Both the position numbers and the translations under genes were made by a program. Shown piece by piece: positions 1 to 8,271 of a stretch of 64,000 nt of DNA. A model generated the notes under the pieces. That model was not told the origin of the DNA. It saw nothing but the letters and a program-made list of their open reading frames with translations, and did not search any database. The stretch is from Rhodococcoides fascians A44A (lineage in GTDB: Bacteria > Actinomycetota > Actinomycetes > Mycobacteriales > Mycobacteriaceae). The stretch is from contig NZ_JMEX01000008.1 of assembly GCF_000760735.1 (NCBI RefSeq), forward strand, positions 2,070,042-2,134,041. Reading direction: 5' to 3'. Numbering within the stretch: position 1 is the first letter of the stretch; every line of letters begins with the position of its first letter.

Positions 1-1
1 T

Positions 2-1036
2 TCATACGTCGGTCTCCTTCGAGAGTCCTGGGATGACAACAGCTTTGATGCTTCCAGCGACCTTGTCCGCGTTCAACGCGTCCTCGGCGTGAGCGAGATC
101 GAACCGTGCGGTGACCATTGCGTCGAGGTCGACCAGTCCGCCGAGAACCAGTTCACGAGCGATGGGCCAGGTGTTGGCATAGCGGAACACTCCGGTCAGT
201 ACGAGTTCGCGGTTCTGGATCAACGAGATCGGCAACGCGTAGTCGGATCCACCCATACCCACCAGCACCACGGTACCTGCGGGCCGAACCGCATGAATGC
301 CGTCGACGACGGCCCTGGCCGCACCGGACGCGTCGATGAACGCGTCGACCTCGAGCTCTCGAACATCGTCCGTTGCAGGGTCGAGGACCTGCGTCGCGCC
401 GAAGGTGGATGCGTTGACCCGACGAGCCGCGTCGATGTCGCTGACGATCACGGTCGTGGCGCCGAATGCGCGGGCGACCTGTGCGGTCACGAGGCCTACC
501 GGGCCCGCGCCCGCGATCAACACGCTGGAACCCGCCGTGATCCGTGCCTTCTGGGCCGACGCGATGCCGACCGACAACGGTTCGAAGAGGGCAGCGGCTT
601 CGTCGGAGATCTCGTCGGGAATCGTGTGCGCGAAGACCGACTGGATCAACACGTACTCGGCGAGGGCGCCGTCGATCGGCGGCGTCGCGAAGAACTCCAT
701 GGACGGGCACAGGTTGTATCGGCCGGCGCGCGACTGTGCGCTCGTCGGATCCGGGCGCTGAGGTTCGATCGAGACGCGCTGGCCGATTCGGGTGTCGGCC
801 ACTGCGGAACCGACTCCGACGATCACGCCTGCTGCTTCGTGTCCGAGTACCAGTGGGCCGTTCACGACGTGGTCGCCGATTCGGCCTTCCCGGTAGTAGT
901 GCGCGTCGGATCCGCAGACTCCGACGGCGGTGACCTGGACCAGAACCTCGTCGGCCGCCGGGGTGGGAACCGGTCGCTCCTCCAGTCGAATCTCGTGGGG
1001 TCCGCTGAGAACGCTGACCTGCATCGACTGTGGCAC
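2..1036 (-). CDS. Zinc-dependent polyol (sorbitol/xylitol-type) dehydrogenase
   Basis: Medium-chain zinc dehydrogenase of the sorbitol/xylitol/L-iditol 2-dehydrogenase kind, expected to oxidise a sugar alcohol to a ketose with NAD. The translation shows the catalytic-zinc region (GVCGSDAHYYREG, then GHEAAGVIVGVG) and a Rossmann nucleotide site (AGAGPVGLVTAQVARAFG). I prefer the GTG start at 1036 because a GAGGAG ribosome site lies 6 bases upstream; the frame stays open to 1072 and an ATG lies at 1024. It is transcribed away from a SorC-type regulator and a polyol-type ABC importer, so it probably performs the first catabolic step on the imported substrate. The exact polyol cannot be read from sequence. 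Confidence 0.86.
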   Translation of the reverse strand: MPQSMQVSVLSGPHEIRLEERPVPTPAADEVLVQVTAVGVCGSDAHYYREGRIGDHVVNGPLVLGHEAAGVIVGVGSAVADTRIGQRVSIEPQRPDPTSAQSRAGRYNLCPSMEFFATPPIDGALAEYVLIQSVFAHTIPDEISDEAAALFEPLSVGIASAQKARITAGSSVLIAGAGPVGLVTAQVARAFGATTVIVSDIDAARRVNASTFGATQVLDPATDDVRELEVDAFIDASGAARAVVDGIHAVRPAGTVVLVGMGGSDYALPISLIQNRELVLTGVFRYANTWPIARELVLGGLVDLDAMVTARFDLAHAEDALNADKVAGSIKAVVIPGLSKETDV

Positions 1037-1055
1037 CGGAAACTCCTCTTGGGTT

Positions 1056-1123
1056 GGTGTTGTGTAGATCACACCTGAATGTTAGCTTAATGAGCAGAAG
1101 AACACACCCTGAGCATATGCTCA
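1056..1123. promoter_or_regulatory. Divergent operator region with a perfect TGAGCATATGCTCA palindrome
   Basis: The short region between the dehydrogenase and the SorC-type regulator contains a perfect 14-base palindrome, TGAGCATATGCTCA, at 1110-1123. An extra half site (TGAGCA) lies at 1091-1096. A second dyad, GGTGT-N10-ACACC, lies at 1056-1075. The palindrome is 17 bases before the regulator start codon, a typical place for autoregulation. That the SorC protein binds here is inference. Confidence 0.6.
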
Positions 1124-1140
1124 CCGTCCGCAGGAGAGTC

Positions 1141-2157
1141 GTGACAATTTCGGTCCCCGAGGTTCCGGGACCGCAGCGTTCGTCGAAAACCACCGATGAC
1201 CTGCGGCTCGCCCTCCGTGCGGCGTCGATGTATCACGTCGAGGGGGCGACGCAGGCGGAGATTGCCGCCAAGCTCGGGGTCTCCCGCCCCACCGCAGGAC
1301 GGCTGGTCGCCAAAGCGCGAGCGCTCGGGCTGGTCACCATCGAGATCAACGTGCCCGACGAGTTGCAGGGCACCGTGCACGCCGATATCGAGCGCGATCT
1401 CGAGCGAACCTTCGGGCTGACGGAAGCTCTCGTCGTTCCCGACGTCATCGACGGCACCGACCGGGGGTACGGATCGCTGGGGCGTGCCGCGGCCGCGGTG
1501 CTGTCCAGGCGGTTGGCGTCGACCGACACACTCGGATTCACGTGGGGCCCGGAAACCGTGGCCGTCGCACACTCGCTGAAGTCGAGGGGCGCGAAATGCG
1601 CCCAGGTGGTCCAGCTCGACGGGTCGATGAGTTCGGCCGACTACCAGACCGGTGTGGAGTACACCCTGGGCCGCTGCGCGGAATACCTGCAGGCGCGGCC
1701 CGTCCGGCTCAACGCGCCGCTGTACGCCGATCCGGCGACAGTGACGGCGTTGCAGCAGGATTCAGTGATATCCCGCGCCCTACAAGCCGGGACCGAGGCC
1801 GAAGCGATGATGTACGGCCTCGGTCCCGTTTCCACGTCGACCACGCTGTTCGAGGGCAGCTTCATCGACTTGGAGATCATCGACGAGCTCCGCAGTCTCG
1901 GCGCCGTCGGTGAAATCGGTGGACGATTCTTCGATGCCGACGGGACCCCGACGGGCGGTTCGCTTCCGGACCGAACGGTGTCCGTCGGACTCGACGCCAT
2001 TCGGTCGTGCGACCGGGCAATTCTGATCTCCGGTGGTGTGAAGAAACACCAGGCAATACTCGGTGCACTTCGCGGTGGCTTCGCCTCCGTACTCGTCACC
2101 GACATCGAAAGTGCGCGTTGGTTGATGGCGCATACAACGGAAGGTGTGTCCCAGTGA
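1141..2157 (+). CDS. SorC/DeoR-family sugar-binding transcriptional regulator
   Basis: A 338-residue regulator with an N-terminal helix-turn-helix (about residues 33-60, containing GATQAEIAAKLGVSRPTAGR) and a C-terminal sugar-phosphate-binding domain (from about residue 75) typical of the SorC family. GTG at 1141 is preferred: AGGAGAG lies directly upstream and the upstream in-frame extension would run through the operator. The gene ends in a 4-base overlap (GTGA) with the solute-binding lipoprotein gene, so regulator and transporter are one operon. It likely responds to a phosphorylated sugar or polyol and controls this operon and the divergent dehydrogenase. Confidence 0.88.
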   Translation: MTISVPEVPGPQRSSKTTDDLRLALRAASMYHVEGATQAEIAAKLGVSRPTAGRLVAKARALGLVTIEINVPDELQGTVHADIERDLERTFGLTEALVVPDVIDGTDRGYGSLGRAAAAVLSRRLASTDTLGFTWGPETVAVAHSLKSRGAKCAQVVQLDGSMSSADYQTGVEYTLGRCAEYLQARPVRLNAPLYADPATVTALQQDSVISRALQAGTEAEAMMYGLGPVSTSTTLFEGSFIDLEIIDELRSLGAVGEIGGRFFDADGTPTGGSLPDRTVSVGLDAIRSCDRAILISGGVKKHQAILGALRGGFASVLVTDIESARWLMAHTTEGVSQ

Positions 2158-3506
2158 GGTTATTACCCAAGGTGGTCGTCGCGGCCTCGCTCGCGACGAC
2201 CCTGACGCTGTCCGGCTGTGCCGGCGCAGGTTCGATCGGTGGTGACGGTGACGGCACGACGATCACCGTCGCCATCGTGTCGAACTCGCAGATGTCCGAC
2301 GCCATCTCGTTGGCGCCCGAGTTCGAGGCCGAGAACCCGGGTATCAATCTGAAGTTCGTGTCTCTGTCGGAGAACGAGGCTCGTGCCAAGATCACCGCGT
2401 CCGTCGCCACCGGTGGCGGTGAGTTCGACGTCGTGATGATCAGCAACTTCGAGACCCCGCAGTGGGCCGAGAACGGCTGGCTCACCAACCTGTCCGAGTA
2501 CGCCGACGCGACGCCTGGCTACGACGAGGACGACTTCATTCCGCCGCTGAAGGAGTCACTGTCCTACGAGGGCAGCATGTACTCCGTCCCGTTCTACGGT
2601 GAGTCGTCGTTCCTGATGTACCGCAAGGATCTGATGGAAGCGGCAGGCATCACGATGCCGGAGGAGCCGACGTGGCAGGAAGTCGCCGACGCCGCCGCGA
2701 AACTCGACAGCCCTGACGTCTCGGGAATCTGCCTCCGCGGAAAGCCCGGCTGGGGAGAGGTTCTCGCCCCGCTGAACACCGTCATCAACTCGTTCGGTGG
2801 ACGCTGGTACGACGAGGACTGGAACGCACAGCTCACCAGCCCGGAAACCGAAGCCGCCGTTCAGTTCTACGTCGACACTGTCCGCGAGCACGGCCAGCCC
2901 GGCGCCGCAACCAGCGGATTCAGCGAGTGCGGAACGCAGCTCTCGCAGGGCAACACCGCGATGTGGTACGACGCCACCTCCGCCGTGTCGGTGCTCGAGG
3001 ATCCGACGTCCAGCAACGTCGTCGGCAAGATCGGATACGCCAAGGCCCCGAGCGAAGCCAAGGGCGACAACGGCTGGTTGTACTCCTGGGCGCTCGGAAT
3101 CCCCACCACCTCGGAGAATCCCGACGACGCATGGAAGTTCGTGTCGTGGATGACCAGCAAGGAGTACCTGAACAAGGTCGGAAACGAGCTGGGGTGGGAG
3201 CGCGTTCCGCCCGGAAGCCGCCTGTCCACCTACGAGATTCCCGAGTACAAGGAAGCGTCTGCGGCGTACGGCCAGGTGACGTTGGACTCGATCAACGGTG
3301 CGGACCCCAACAATCCGACGGTCGACCCCGTCCCGTACACGGGCGTGCAGTTCCTGACCATTCCCGAGTTCCAGGACCTCGGAACTCGTGTCAGCCAACA
3401 GATCAGTGCAGCAGTAGCAGGACGAATCAGCGTCCAGGACGCGCTCGAACAAGCGCAGCAGTACGCCGAAGTGGTCGGTAAGACGTACCAGGAGGGCCAG
3501 GGATGA
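2154..3506 (+). CDS. ABC transporter substrate-binding lipoprotein (sugar/polyol)
   Basis: Extracellular solute-binding protein, family 1 (carbohydrate), about 450 residues. GTG at 2154 overlaps the regulator stop codon and gives a good lipoprotein signal peptide: positive VRLLPK, a hydrophobic stretch, then the lipobox LSGC with the lipidated Cys at residue 22. The longer open frame upstream is only read-through inside the regulator gene. Tyr/Trp-rich segments (NGWLTNLSEYADATPGY, FYGESSFLMYRKDL) are typical of carbohydrate binders. With the two permeases and ATPase downstream it forms a CUT1-type importer; association with a polyol dehydrogenase suggests sorbitol, mannitol or a related polyol. 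Confidence 0.9.
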   Translation: MRLLPKVVVAASLATTLTLSGCAGAGSIGGDGDGTTITVAIVSNSQMSDAISLAPEFEAENPGINLKFVSLSENEARAKITASVATGGGEFDVVMISNFETPQWAENGWLTNLSEYADATPGYDEDDFIPPLKESLSYEGSMYSVPFYGESSFLMYRKDLMEAAGITMPEEPTWQEVADAAAKLDSPDVSGICLRGKPGWGEVLAPLNTVINSFGGRWYDEDWNAQLTSPETEAAVQFYVDTVREHGQPGAATSGFSECGTQLSQGNTAMWYDATSAVSVLEDPTSSNVVGKIGYAKAPSEAKGDNGWLYSWALGIPTTSENPDDAWKFVSWMTSKEYLNKVGNELGWERVPPGSRLSTYEIPEYKEASAAYGQVTLDSINGADPNNPTVDPVPYTGVQFLTIPEFQDLGTRVSQQISAAVAGRISVQDALEQAQQYAEVVGKTYQEGQG

Positions 3507-4453
3507 CCACCACCGAAACGCGATCGGCGGAAGCCGATTCCGAGAAGTTCGTACCGAGACCGAGAACCATCTCCAAGGCCGAGGGGTGGCGTCGACGCGG
3601 CCCGCTCCTGCCCGCGATGGTGTTCGCTATCGTCGTCACCCAGATCCCCTTCCTGTTCACGCTGTACTACTCGACTCAGTCGTGGAACCTCGTCCGACCT
3701 GGTTCGCGAGAGTTCAACTGGCTCAACAACTACGTCGACGTGTTCCGCGACAGTCAGTTTCGTGAAGTCGCACTGAACACGGTGATCATGATCGTCGGCA
3801 CCGTCATCATCTCGGTGATCCTCGGTCTGTTCCTGGCGTTGCTGCTGGATCGAAAGTTCATCGGCCGCAGCCTGATCCGTACGCTCTTGATCACACCGTT
3901 CCTGATCACTCCGGTCGCCGGTGCGCTGATCTGGAAGACCACGATGTTCGATCCGGTCTTCGGCCTGATCAACTTCGTGCTCAGCCCGTTCGGCGTGGAC
4001 CAGATCGACTGGGTCTCTCGCTACCCGCTGCCGGCCGTCATGGCCAACCTGATCTGGCAGTGGACGCCGTTCATGATGCTGCTGATTCTCGCCGGTCTGC
4101 AGTCGATGCCCAAGGACATCTCCGAGGCGGCGCGAGTCGACGGCGCAGGGCCCTTCAAGCTGTTCCGGGAGCTCACCCTCCCGCACCTGCGGCGGTTCAT
4201 CGAACTCGGTGCCGTCCTCGGTGCGATCTACCTGGTCAACACCTTCGACGCGGTGTACATGATGACCTCGGGCGGCCCGGGTGTCGCCTCGGCGAACCTG
4301 CCGTTCTACATCTACCAGCGCGCCTTCCTCGGATTCGACATCGGGCAGGCCGCGGCCATGGGCGTGGTCACGGTGGTGGCCACCATCATCGTCAGCACCT
4401 TGGCGCTGAGACTGATCTTCAAGAGCTTCAGTGGAAACGAGGAGGCTGCGTGA
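3503..4453 (+). CDS. Sugar/polyol ABC transporter permease, MalF/UgpA type
   Basis: A 316-residue inner-membrane permease with about six transmembrane helices. The cytoplasmic EAA loop that docks on the ATPase is clear (EAARVDGAGPFKLFRELTLPHL). Its ATG overlaps the stop codon of the binding-protein gene (ATGA) and its own stop overlaps the next permease start, so the four transporter genes are translationally coupled. The N-terminal tail of about 30 residues before the first helix is hydrophilic and charged. Confidence 0.92.
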   Translation: MTTTETRSAEADSEKFVPRPRTISKAEGWRRRGPLLPAMVFAIVVTQIPFLFTLYYSTQSWNLVRPGSREFNWLNNYVDVFRDSQFREVALNTVIMIVGTVIISVILGLFLALLLDRKFIGRSLIRTLLITPFLITPVAGALIWKTTMFDPVFGLINFVLSPFGVDQIDWVSRYPLPAVMANLIWQWTPFMMLLILAGLQSMPKDISEAARVDGAGPFKLFRELTLPHLRRFIELGAVLGAIYLVNTFDAVYMMTSGGPGVASANLPFYIYQRAFLGFDIGQAAAMGVVTVVATIIVSTLALRLIFKSFSGNEEAA

Positions 4454-5334
4454 TGAGTACCGCTACCACGAACAAGAAAGCAGTACCGCAGACATCCGAC
4501 GGTGTCGCCATCAAGCGCAAGAGCAAGTGGGGCCCGGGCACCATCTGGTCGTTCGTCGCCTGGGTCGCGGGCATCACGTTCTTCTTCCCCGTGCTGTGGA
4601 TGGTGTTGACCGGTTTCAAGCAGGAGGCCGACGCCTACTCGGACCCACCGAAGCTGTTCTTCACCCCGACGCTGGATCAGTACCGCGGAGTGCTCGAGAG
4701 CGGTATCGGCACCACCCTGCTCAACTCGGCGTTCGCGACCGTGGTCTCGACGCTTCTCGTTCTGCTGCTGGGTGTTCCGGCCGCGTTCGCTCTGTCGCTG
4801 CGGCCGGTGAAGAAGACGAAGGACGTGCTGTTCTTCTTCATCTCCACCAAGATGCTCCCGGTGGTCGCGGCAATCGTTCCGCTGTACGTCATCGTCGGCG
4901 ACATCGGCATGCTGGACAACATCTGGACACTCGTGATCCTCTACACCGCAATGAATCTCCCCATCGCGGTGTGGATGATGCGGTCGTTCTTCCTGGAAGT
5001 TCCGAGCGAGTTGCTCGAGGCCGCCAGCATGGACGGTGCATCGCTGTGGACCTCGGTGCGTGAGGTGATCCTGCCGCTCGTGTCTCCCGGTATCGCCGCG
5101 ACGTCGCTCATCTGCGTCATCTTCTCGTGGAACGAGTTCTTCTTCGCCGTCAACCTCACCGCCGTTCAGGCACAGACCATTCCGGTCTACCTCGTCGGCT
5201 TCATCACCGGACAGGGCCTGTACTGGGCACAGCTGTCCGCCGCTGCGACCTTCGCAGCCCTCCCCGTCGTCCTTGCCGGATGGTTCGCGCAGAACAAGCT
5301 CGTGCGCGGTCTGTCCTTCGGCGCCATCAAATAG
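4453..5334 (+). CDS. Sugar/polyol ABC transporter permease, MalG/UgpE type
   Basis: The second permease of the importer, 293 residues and six predicted helices, with an EAA loop EAASMDGASLWTSVREVILPLV. The ATG at 4453 overlaps the preceding TGA; the much longer upstream open frame is out-of-frame read-through of the first permease. The protein starts with a short polar Thr/Lys-rich tail. It pairs with the preceding permease to form the channel of a CUT1-type uptake system. Confidence 0.92.
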   Translation: MSTATTNKKAVPQTSDGVAIKRKSKWGPGTIWSFVAWVAGITFFFPVLWMVLTGFKQEADAYSDPPKLFFTPTLDQYRGVLESGIGTTLLNSAFATVVSTLLVLLLGVPAAFALSLRPVKKTKDVLFFFISTKMLPVVAAIVPLYVIVGDIGMLDNIWTLVILYTAMNLPIAVWMMRSFFLEVPSELLEAASMDGASLWTSVREVILPLVSPGIAATSLICVIFSWNEFFFAVNLTAVQAQTIPVYLVGFITGQGLYWAQLSAAATFAALPVVLAGWFAQNKLVRGLSFGAIK

Positions 5335-5352
5335 GTACAGGAGCTCACTGAA

Positions 5353-6459
5353 ATGGCTGCAATCACGTACAAGAAGGCATCCTGCGTCTACGAAGGTGCC
5401 GACAAGCTCGCCGTCGATTCACTCGACCTCGACATCCAGGACGGCGAGTTCGTCGTCCTCGTCGGACCGTCCGGTTCCGGCAAGTCCACCGCGCTGCGCA
5501 TGCTCGCCGGGCTCGAGGAGATCGACGGCGGCGCCATCGAGATCGGTGGAAAGAACATGGTGGGCGTGCCGTCCAAGGACCGCGACATCGCCATGGTCTT
5601 CCAGAACTACGCGCTCTACCCCAACAAGACCGTCGGGGAGAACATGGGCTTCGCGCTCAAGATGCGCGGCGTCCCGCTGGAGGAGCGCAAGGCGAAGGTC
5701 GCGGAGGCCGCCAAGATCCTCGACCTGACGGAGTACCTCGACCGTAAGCCGGGCAAGCTGTCCGGTGGTCAGCGTCAGCGAGTTGCCATGGGCCGCGCCA
5801 TCGTTCGTGAGCCCCAGGTGTTCTGCATGGACGAGCCTCTGTCCAACCTCGACGCCAAACTGCGCGTGCAGACGCGTACGCAGATCGCGGCCCTGCAGCG
5901 TCGTCTCGGCACGACGACCGTGTACGTCACCCACGATCAGGTCGAGGCCATGACGATGGGTGACCGGGTTGCCGTGCTGCGCGGTGGCAAGCTGCAGCAG
6001 TTCGCGTCGCCCACCGACCTCTACGACAATCCGGTCAACGCCTTCGTCGCCGGCTTCATCGGCTCGCCCGCGATGAACCTCATGACGGTGCCCATCGGGT
6101 CCGGCGGAGTGCAGATCGGCAACTTCCTGTTGCCTCTCGAACGCGACGAACTGACCAAGCTCGCCTCGCTCGGACTGGACAACGTGACCGTCGGGCTTCG
6201 GCCCGAGCAGCTCGGGATCACGCGTGGAAGCGGGGAAGGTTTCGAGGGCAAGGTCGACCTCATCGAGGAGCTGGGCAGCGAATCGTACGTCTACGCCCAC
6301 CTCGACGACCCCAAGGTCAAGGGACTCGACGGTGGACCGGTGTCCCTCGTCGCACGCTCGGCCGTTCGCGCTCCCGCAAAGATCGGCGAAAGCGTCGCCC
6401 TCACACGGCTGGACGGTGCAATTCACCTGTTCCACCCGGAATCGGGTGAGCGGATCTGA
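5353..6459 (+). CDS. ABC transporter ATPase, MalK/UgpC/MsmK type
   Basis: A 368-residue ATPase that energises the polyol importer. Visible motifs are Walker A GPSGSGKST (about residues 38-46), Q-loop FQNYALYP, signature LSGGQ (136-140), Walker B VFCMDEPLSNLD and the switch His in THDQ. The C-terminal third (from about residue 240) is the TOBE-type regulatory domain of the MalK subfamily. A clear AGGAG site precedes the ATG, which lies 18 bases after the permease stop. MsmK-type ATPases can serve several importers, so it may not be exclusive to this system. Confidence 0.93.
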   Translation: MAAITYKKASCVYEGADKLAVDSLDLDIQDGEFVVLVGPSGSGKSTALRMLAGLEEIDGGAIEIGGKNMVGVPSKDRDIAMVFQNYALYPNKTVGENMGFALKMRGVPLEERKAKVAEAAKILDLTEYLDRKPGKLSGGQRQRVAMGRAIVREPQVFCMDEPLSNLDAKLRVQTRTQIAALQRRLGTTTVYVTHDQVEAMTMGDRVAVLRGGKLQQFASPTDLYDNPVNAFVAGFIGSPAMNLMTVPIGSGGVQIGNFLLPLERDELTKLASLGLDNVTVGLRPEQLGITRGSGEGFEGKVDLIEELGSESYVYAHLDDPKVKGLDGGPVSLVARSAVRAPAKIGESVALTRLDGAIHLFHPESGERI

Positions 6460-6479
6460 GCACCCCCGGAACCAAGCGG

Positions 6480-6507
6480 CTACCCCCGTACCCCTGTTCG
6501 GGGGTAG
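6480..6507. promoter_or_regulatory. Inverted repeat CTACCCCC-N12-GGGGGTAG
   Basis: Perfect 8-base arms at 6480-6487 and 6500-6507 separated by 12 bases, in the 115-base gap between the transporter ATPase and the acyl-CoA synthetase. It could be the operon terminator or an operator for the synthetase. There is no following T run, so a purely intrinsic terminator is not favoured. Confidence 0.45.
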
Positions 6508-6574
6508 CGCGCGCACCACTCGACTCAATAGCGTGAAGAGTAAGTGAGATGTGCGCCACAGCTAGGGAGTGATC

Positions 6575-8257
6575 ATGACGGACGGAACGGCCTACACCGC
6601 GTTCAAGCAGGCCCGCGACGTACTGCTGGATGCCTACGGCGATTACGACGCTGCGACGGAGAACTTCCAGTGGCCCGCCTTCGGTGAGAAGTTCAACTGG
6701 GCCATCGACTGGTTCGACGCGTACGCACGAGGCAACGACGGCACCGCCCTGTGGATCGTCGAGGAGGACGGGTCCGAGGGCAAGTACACGTTCGACGCCA
6801 TGTCGCGGCGTTCCGACCAGGTGGCGCGGTGGCTGGAATCTCTGGGCATCGGCCGAGGCGACTCGGTGATCCTGATGCTCGGCAACCAGGTCGAGCTCTG
6901 GGAGTCGATGCTGGCCGTCATGAAGCTCGGCGCCGTTCTGATGCCGACGACCACGGCGATCGGCTCCGCGGACCTGACCGACCGCCTGCAGCGCGGGAAA
7001 GCCAAGGCCGTCGTCGTCAACCCCGCCGACGCACCGAAGTTCGACGAGGTGCCGGGTGAGTATCTGAAGCTGTCGGTCGGTGCGCACGACGGTTGGACAG
7101 ACTTCCGTTCGGCGTACGACGTCCAGGACGCGCAATCGTTCGAGACGGTGACAGCCCCCGACGATCGCCTTCTGCTGTACTTCACCTCGGGAACGACGAG
7201 TAAGCCGAAACTGGTCGAGCACACCCAGGTGTCCTACCCCGTCGGCCACCTCAGCACGATGTACTTTCTCGGTGTCAGGCCGGGCGACGTCCACCTCAAC
7301 ATCAGTTCACCCGGGTGGGCCAAGCACGCGTGGAGCTGCTTCTTCGCACCGTGGATCGCCGAGGCGACGATTTTCGTCTACAACTACACCCGGTTCGACG
7401 CCAAGGCTCTGCTCGCGCAGATCCGTCGCGCCGAGGTGACGACGTTCTGCGCCCCGCCGACGGTGTGGCGCATGCTGATTCAGGCCGACATTTCCGGTGG
7501 CCGGGGTGCGCTGCGTGAGGCCATCGGTGCGGGCGAACCGTTGAACCCGGAAGTCATCTCGCACGTGCAGAAGCAGTGGGGCCTGAACATCCGTGACGGT
7601 TTCGGTCAGACGGAAACCACTGCGCTGGTGGCGAACACGCCGGGCGCGGAGCTGAAGTTCGGTTCGATGGGTCGACCGCTCCCCGGTGTGCCCGTCGTGA
7701 TCATCGATCCGGTGACCGGTGAGCGCGCGGACGAGGGTGAAATCTGCCTGGACCTCGAGCAGCATCCGTTCAACCTCATGACCGGCTACCTGGACAACCC
7801 GGCTCGCAACGCCGAAGTCATGTCCGGCGGGTACTACCACACCGGCGATGTGGCATCCCGTGACGAACGCGGCTACATCACCTACGTCGGACGCACCGAC
7901 GACGTGTTCAAGGCATCGGACTACAAGGTCTCGCCCTTCGAGCTCGAAAGCGTGCTCATCGAGCACCCGGCCGTGGCCGAAGCGGCCGTCGTCCCTGCTC
8001 CCGACGAGACGCGCCTGGCCGTGCCGAAGGCCTACGTTGCCCTCGCCGCCGGCTGGGAACCGAACGAGGACACAGCAATCGAGATCCTGAAGTACGCCCG
8101 CGAACATCTGGCGCCGTACCTGCGGGTGCGTCGAATCGAGTTCTTCGAGCTTCCCAAGACCATCTCCGGCAAGATTCGACGCGTCGAGCTTCGAGCCCGC
8201 GAGAACTCCGGTGAAGTCCTGTCCGGGGAGTATCGAGACGACACCATCCGCATGTGA
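6575..8257 (+). CDS. AMP-forming acyl-CoA synthetase (acetyl/medium-chain type)
   Basis: A 560-residue member of the adenylate-forming superfamily that activates a carboxylic acid to its CoA thioester through an acyl-AMP. Seen are the P-loop TSGTTSKPKL near residue 204 (most relatives have Gly where this has Ser), FGQTETT, YHTGDVASRDERGY and the C-terminal catalytic Lys motif PKTISGKIRR. The ATG at 6575 has AGGGAG five bases upstream; an in-frame GTG two codons earlier is less well placed. Its aromatic-rich N-terminus (ENFQWPAFGEKFNWAIDWFDAYA) resembles acetyl/propionyl- or medium-chain acyl-CoA synthetases. The gene is monocistronic and ends 14 bases from the convergent monooxygenase. Confidence 0.9.
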   Translation: MTDGTAYTAFKQARDVLLDAYGDYDAATENFQWPAFGEKFNWAIDWFDAYARGNDGTALWIVEEDGSEGKYTFDAMSRRSDQVARWLESLGIGRGDSVILMLGNQVELWESMLAVMKLGAVLMPTTTAIGSADLTDRLQRGKAKAVVVNPADAPKFDEVPGEYLKLSVGAHDGWTDFRSAYDVQDAQSFETVTAPDDRLLLYFTSGTTSKPKLVEHTQVSYPVGHLSTMYFLGVRPGDVHLNISSPGWAKHAWSCFFAPWIAEATIFVYNYTRFDAKALLAQIRRAEVTTFCAPPTVWRMLIQADISGGRGALREAIGAGEPLNPEVISHVQKQWGLNIRDGFGQTETTALVANTPGAELKFGSMGRPLPGVPVVIIDPVTGERADEGEICLDLEQHPFNLMTGYLDNPARNAEVMSGGYYHTGDVASRDERGYITYVGRTDDVFKASDYKVSPFELESVLIEHPAVAEAAVVPAPDETRLAVPKAYVALAAGWEPNEDTAIEILKYAREHLAPYLRVRRIEFFELPKTISGKIRRVELRARENSGEVLSGEYRDDTIRM

Positions 8258-8271
8258 CACTCATAGGAGCA

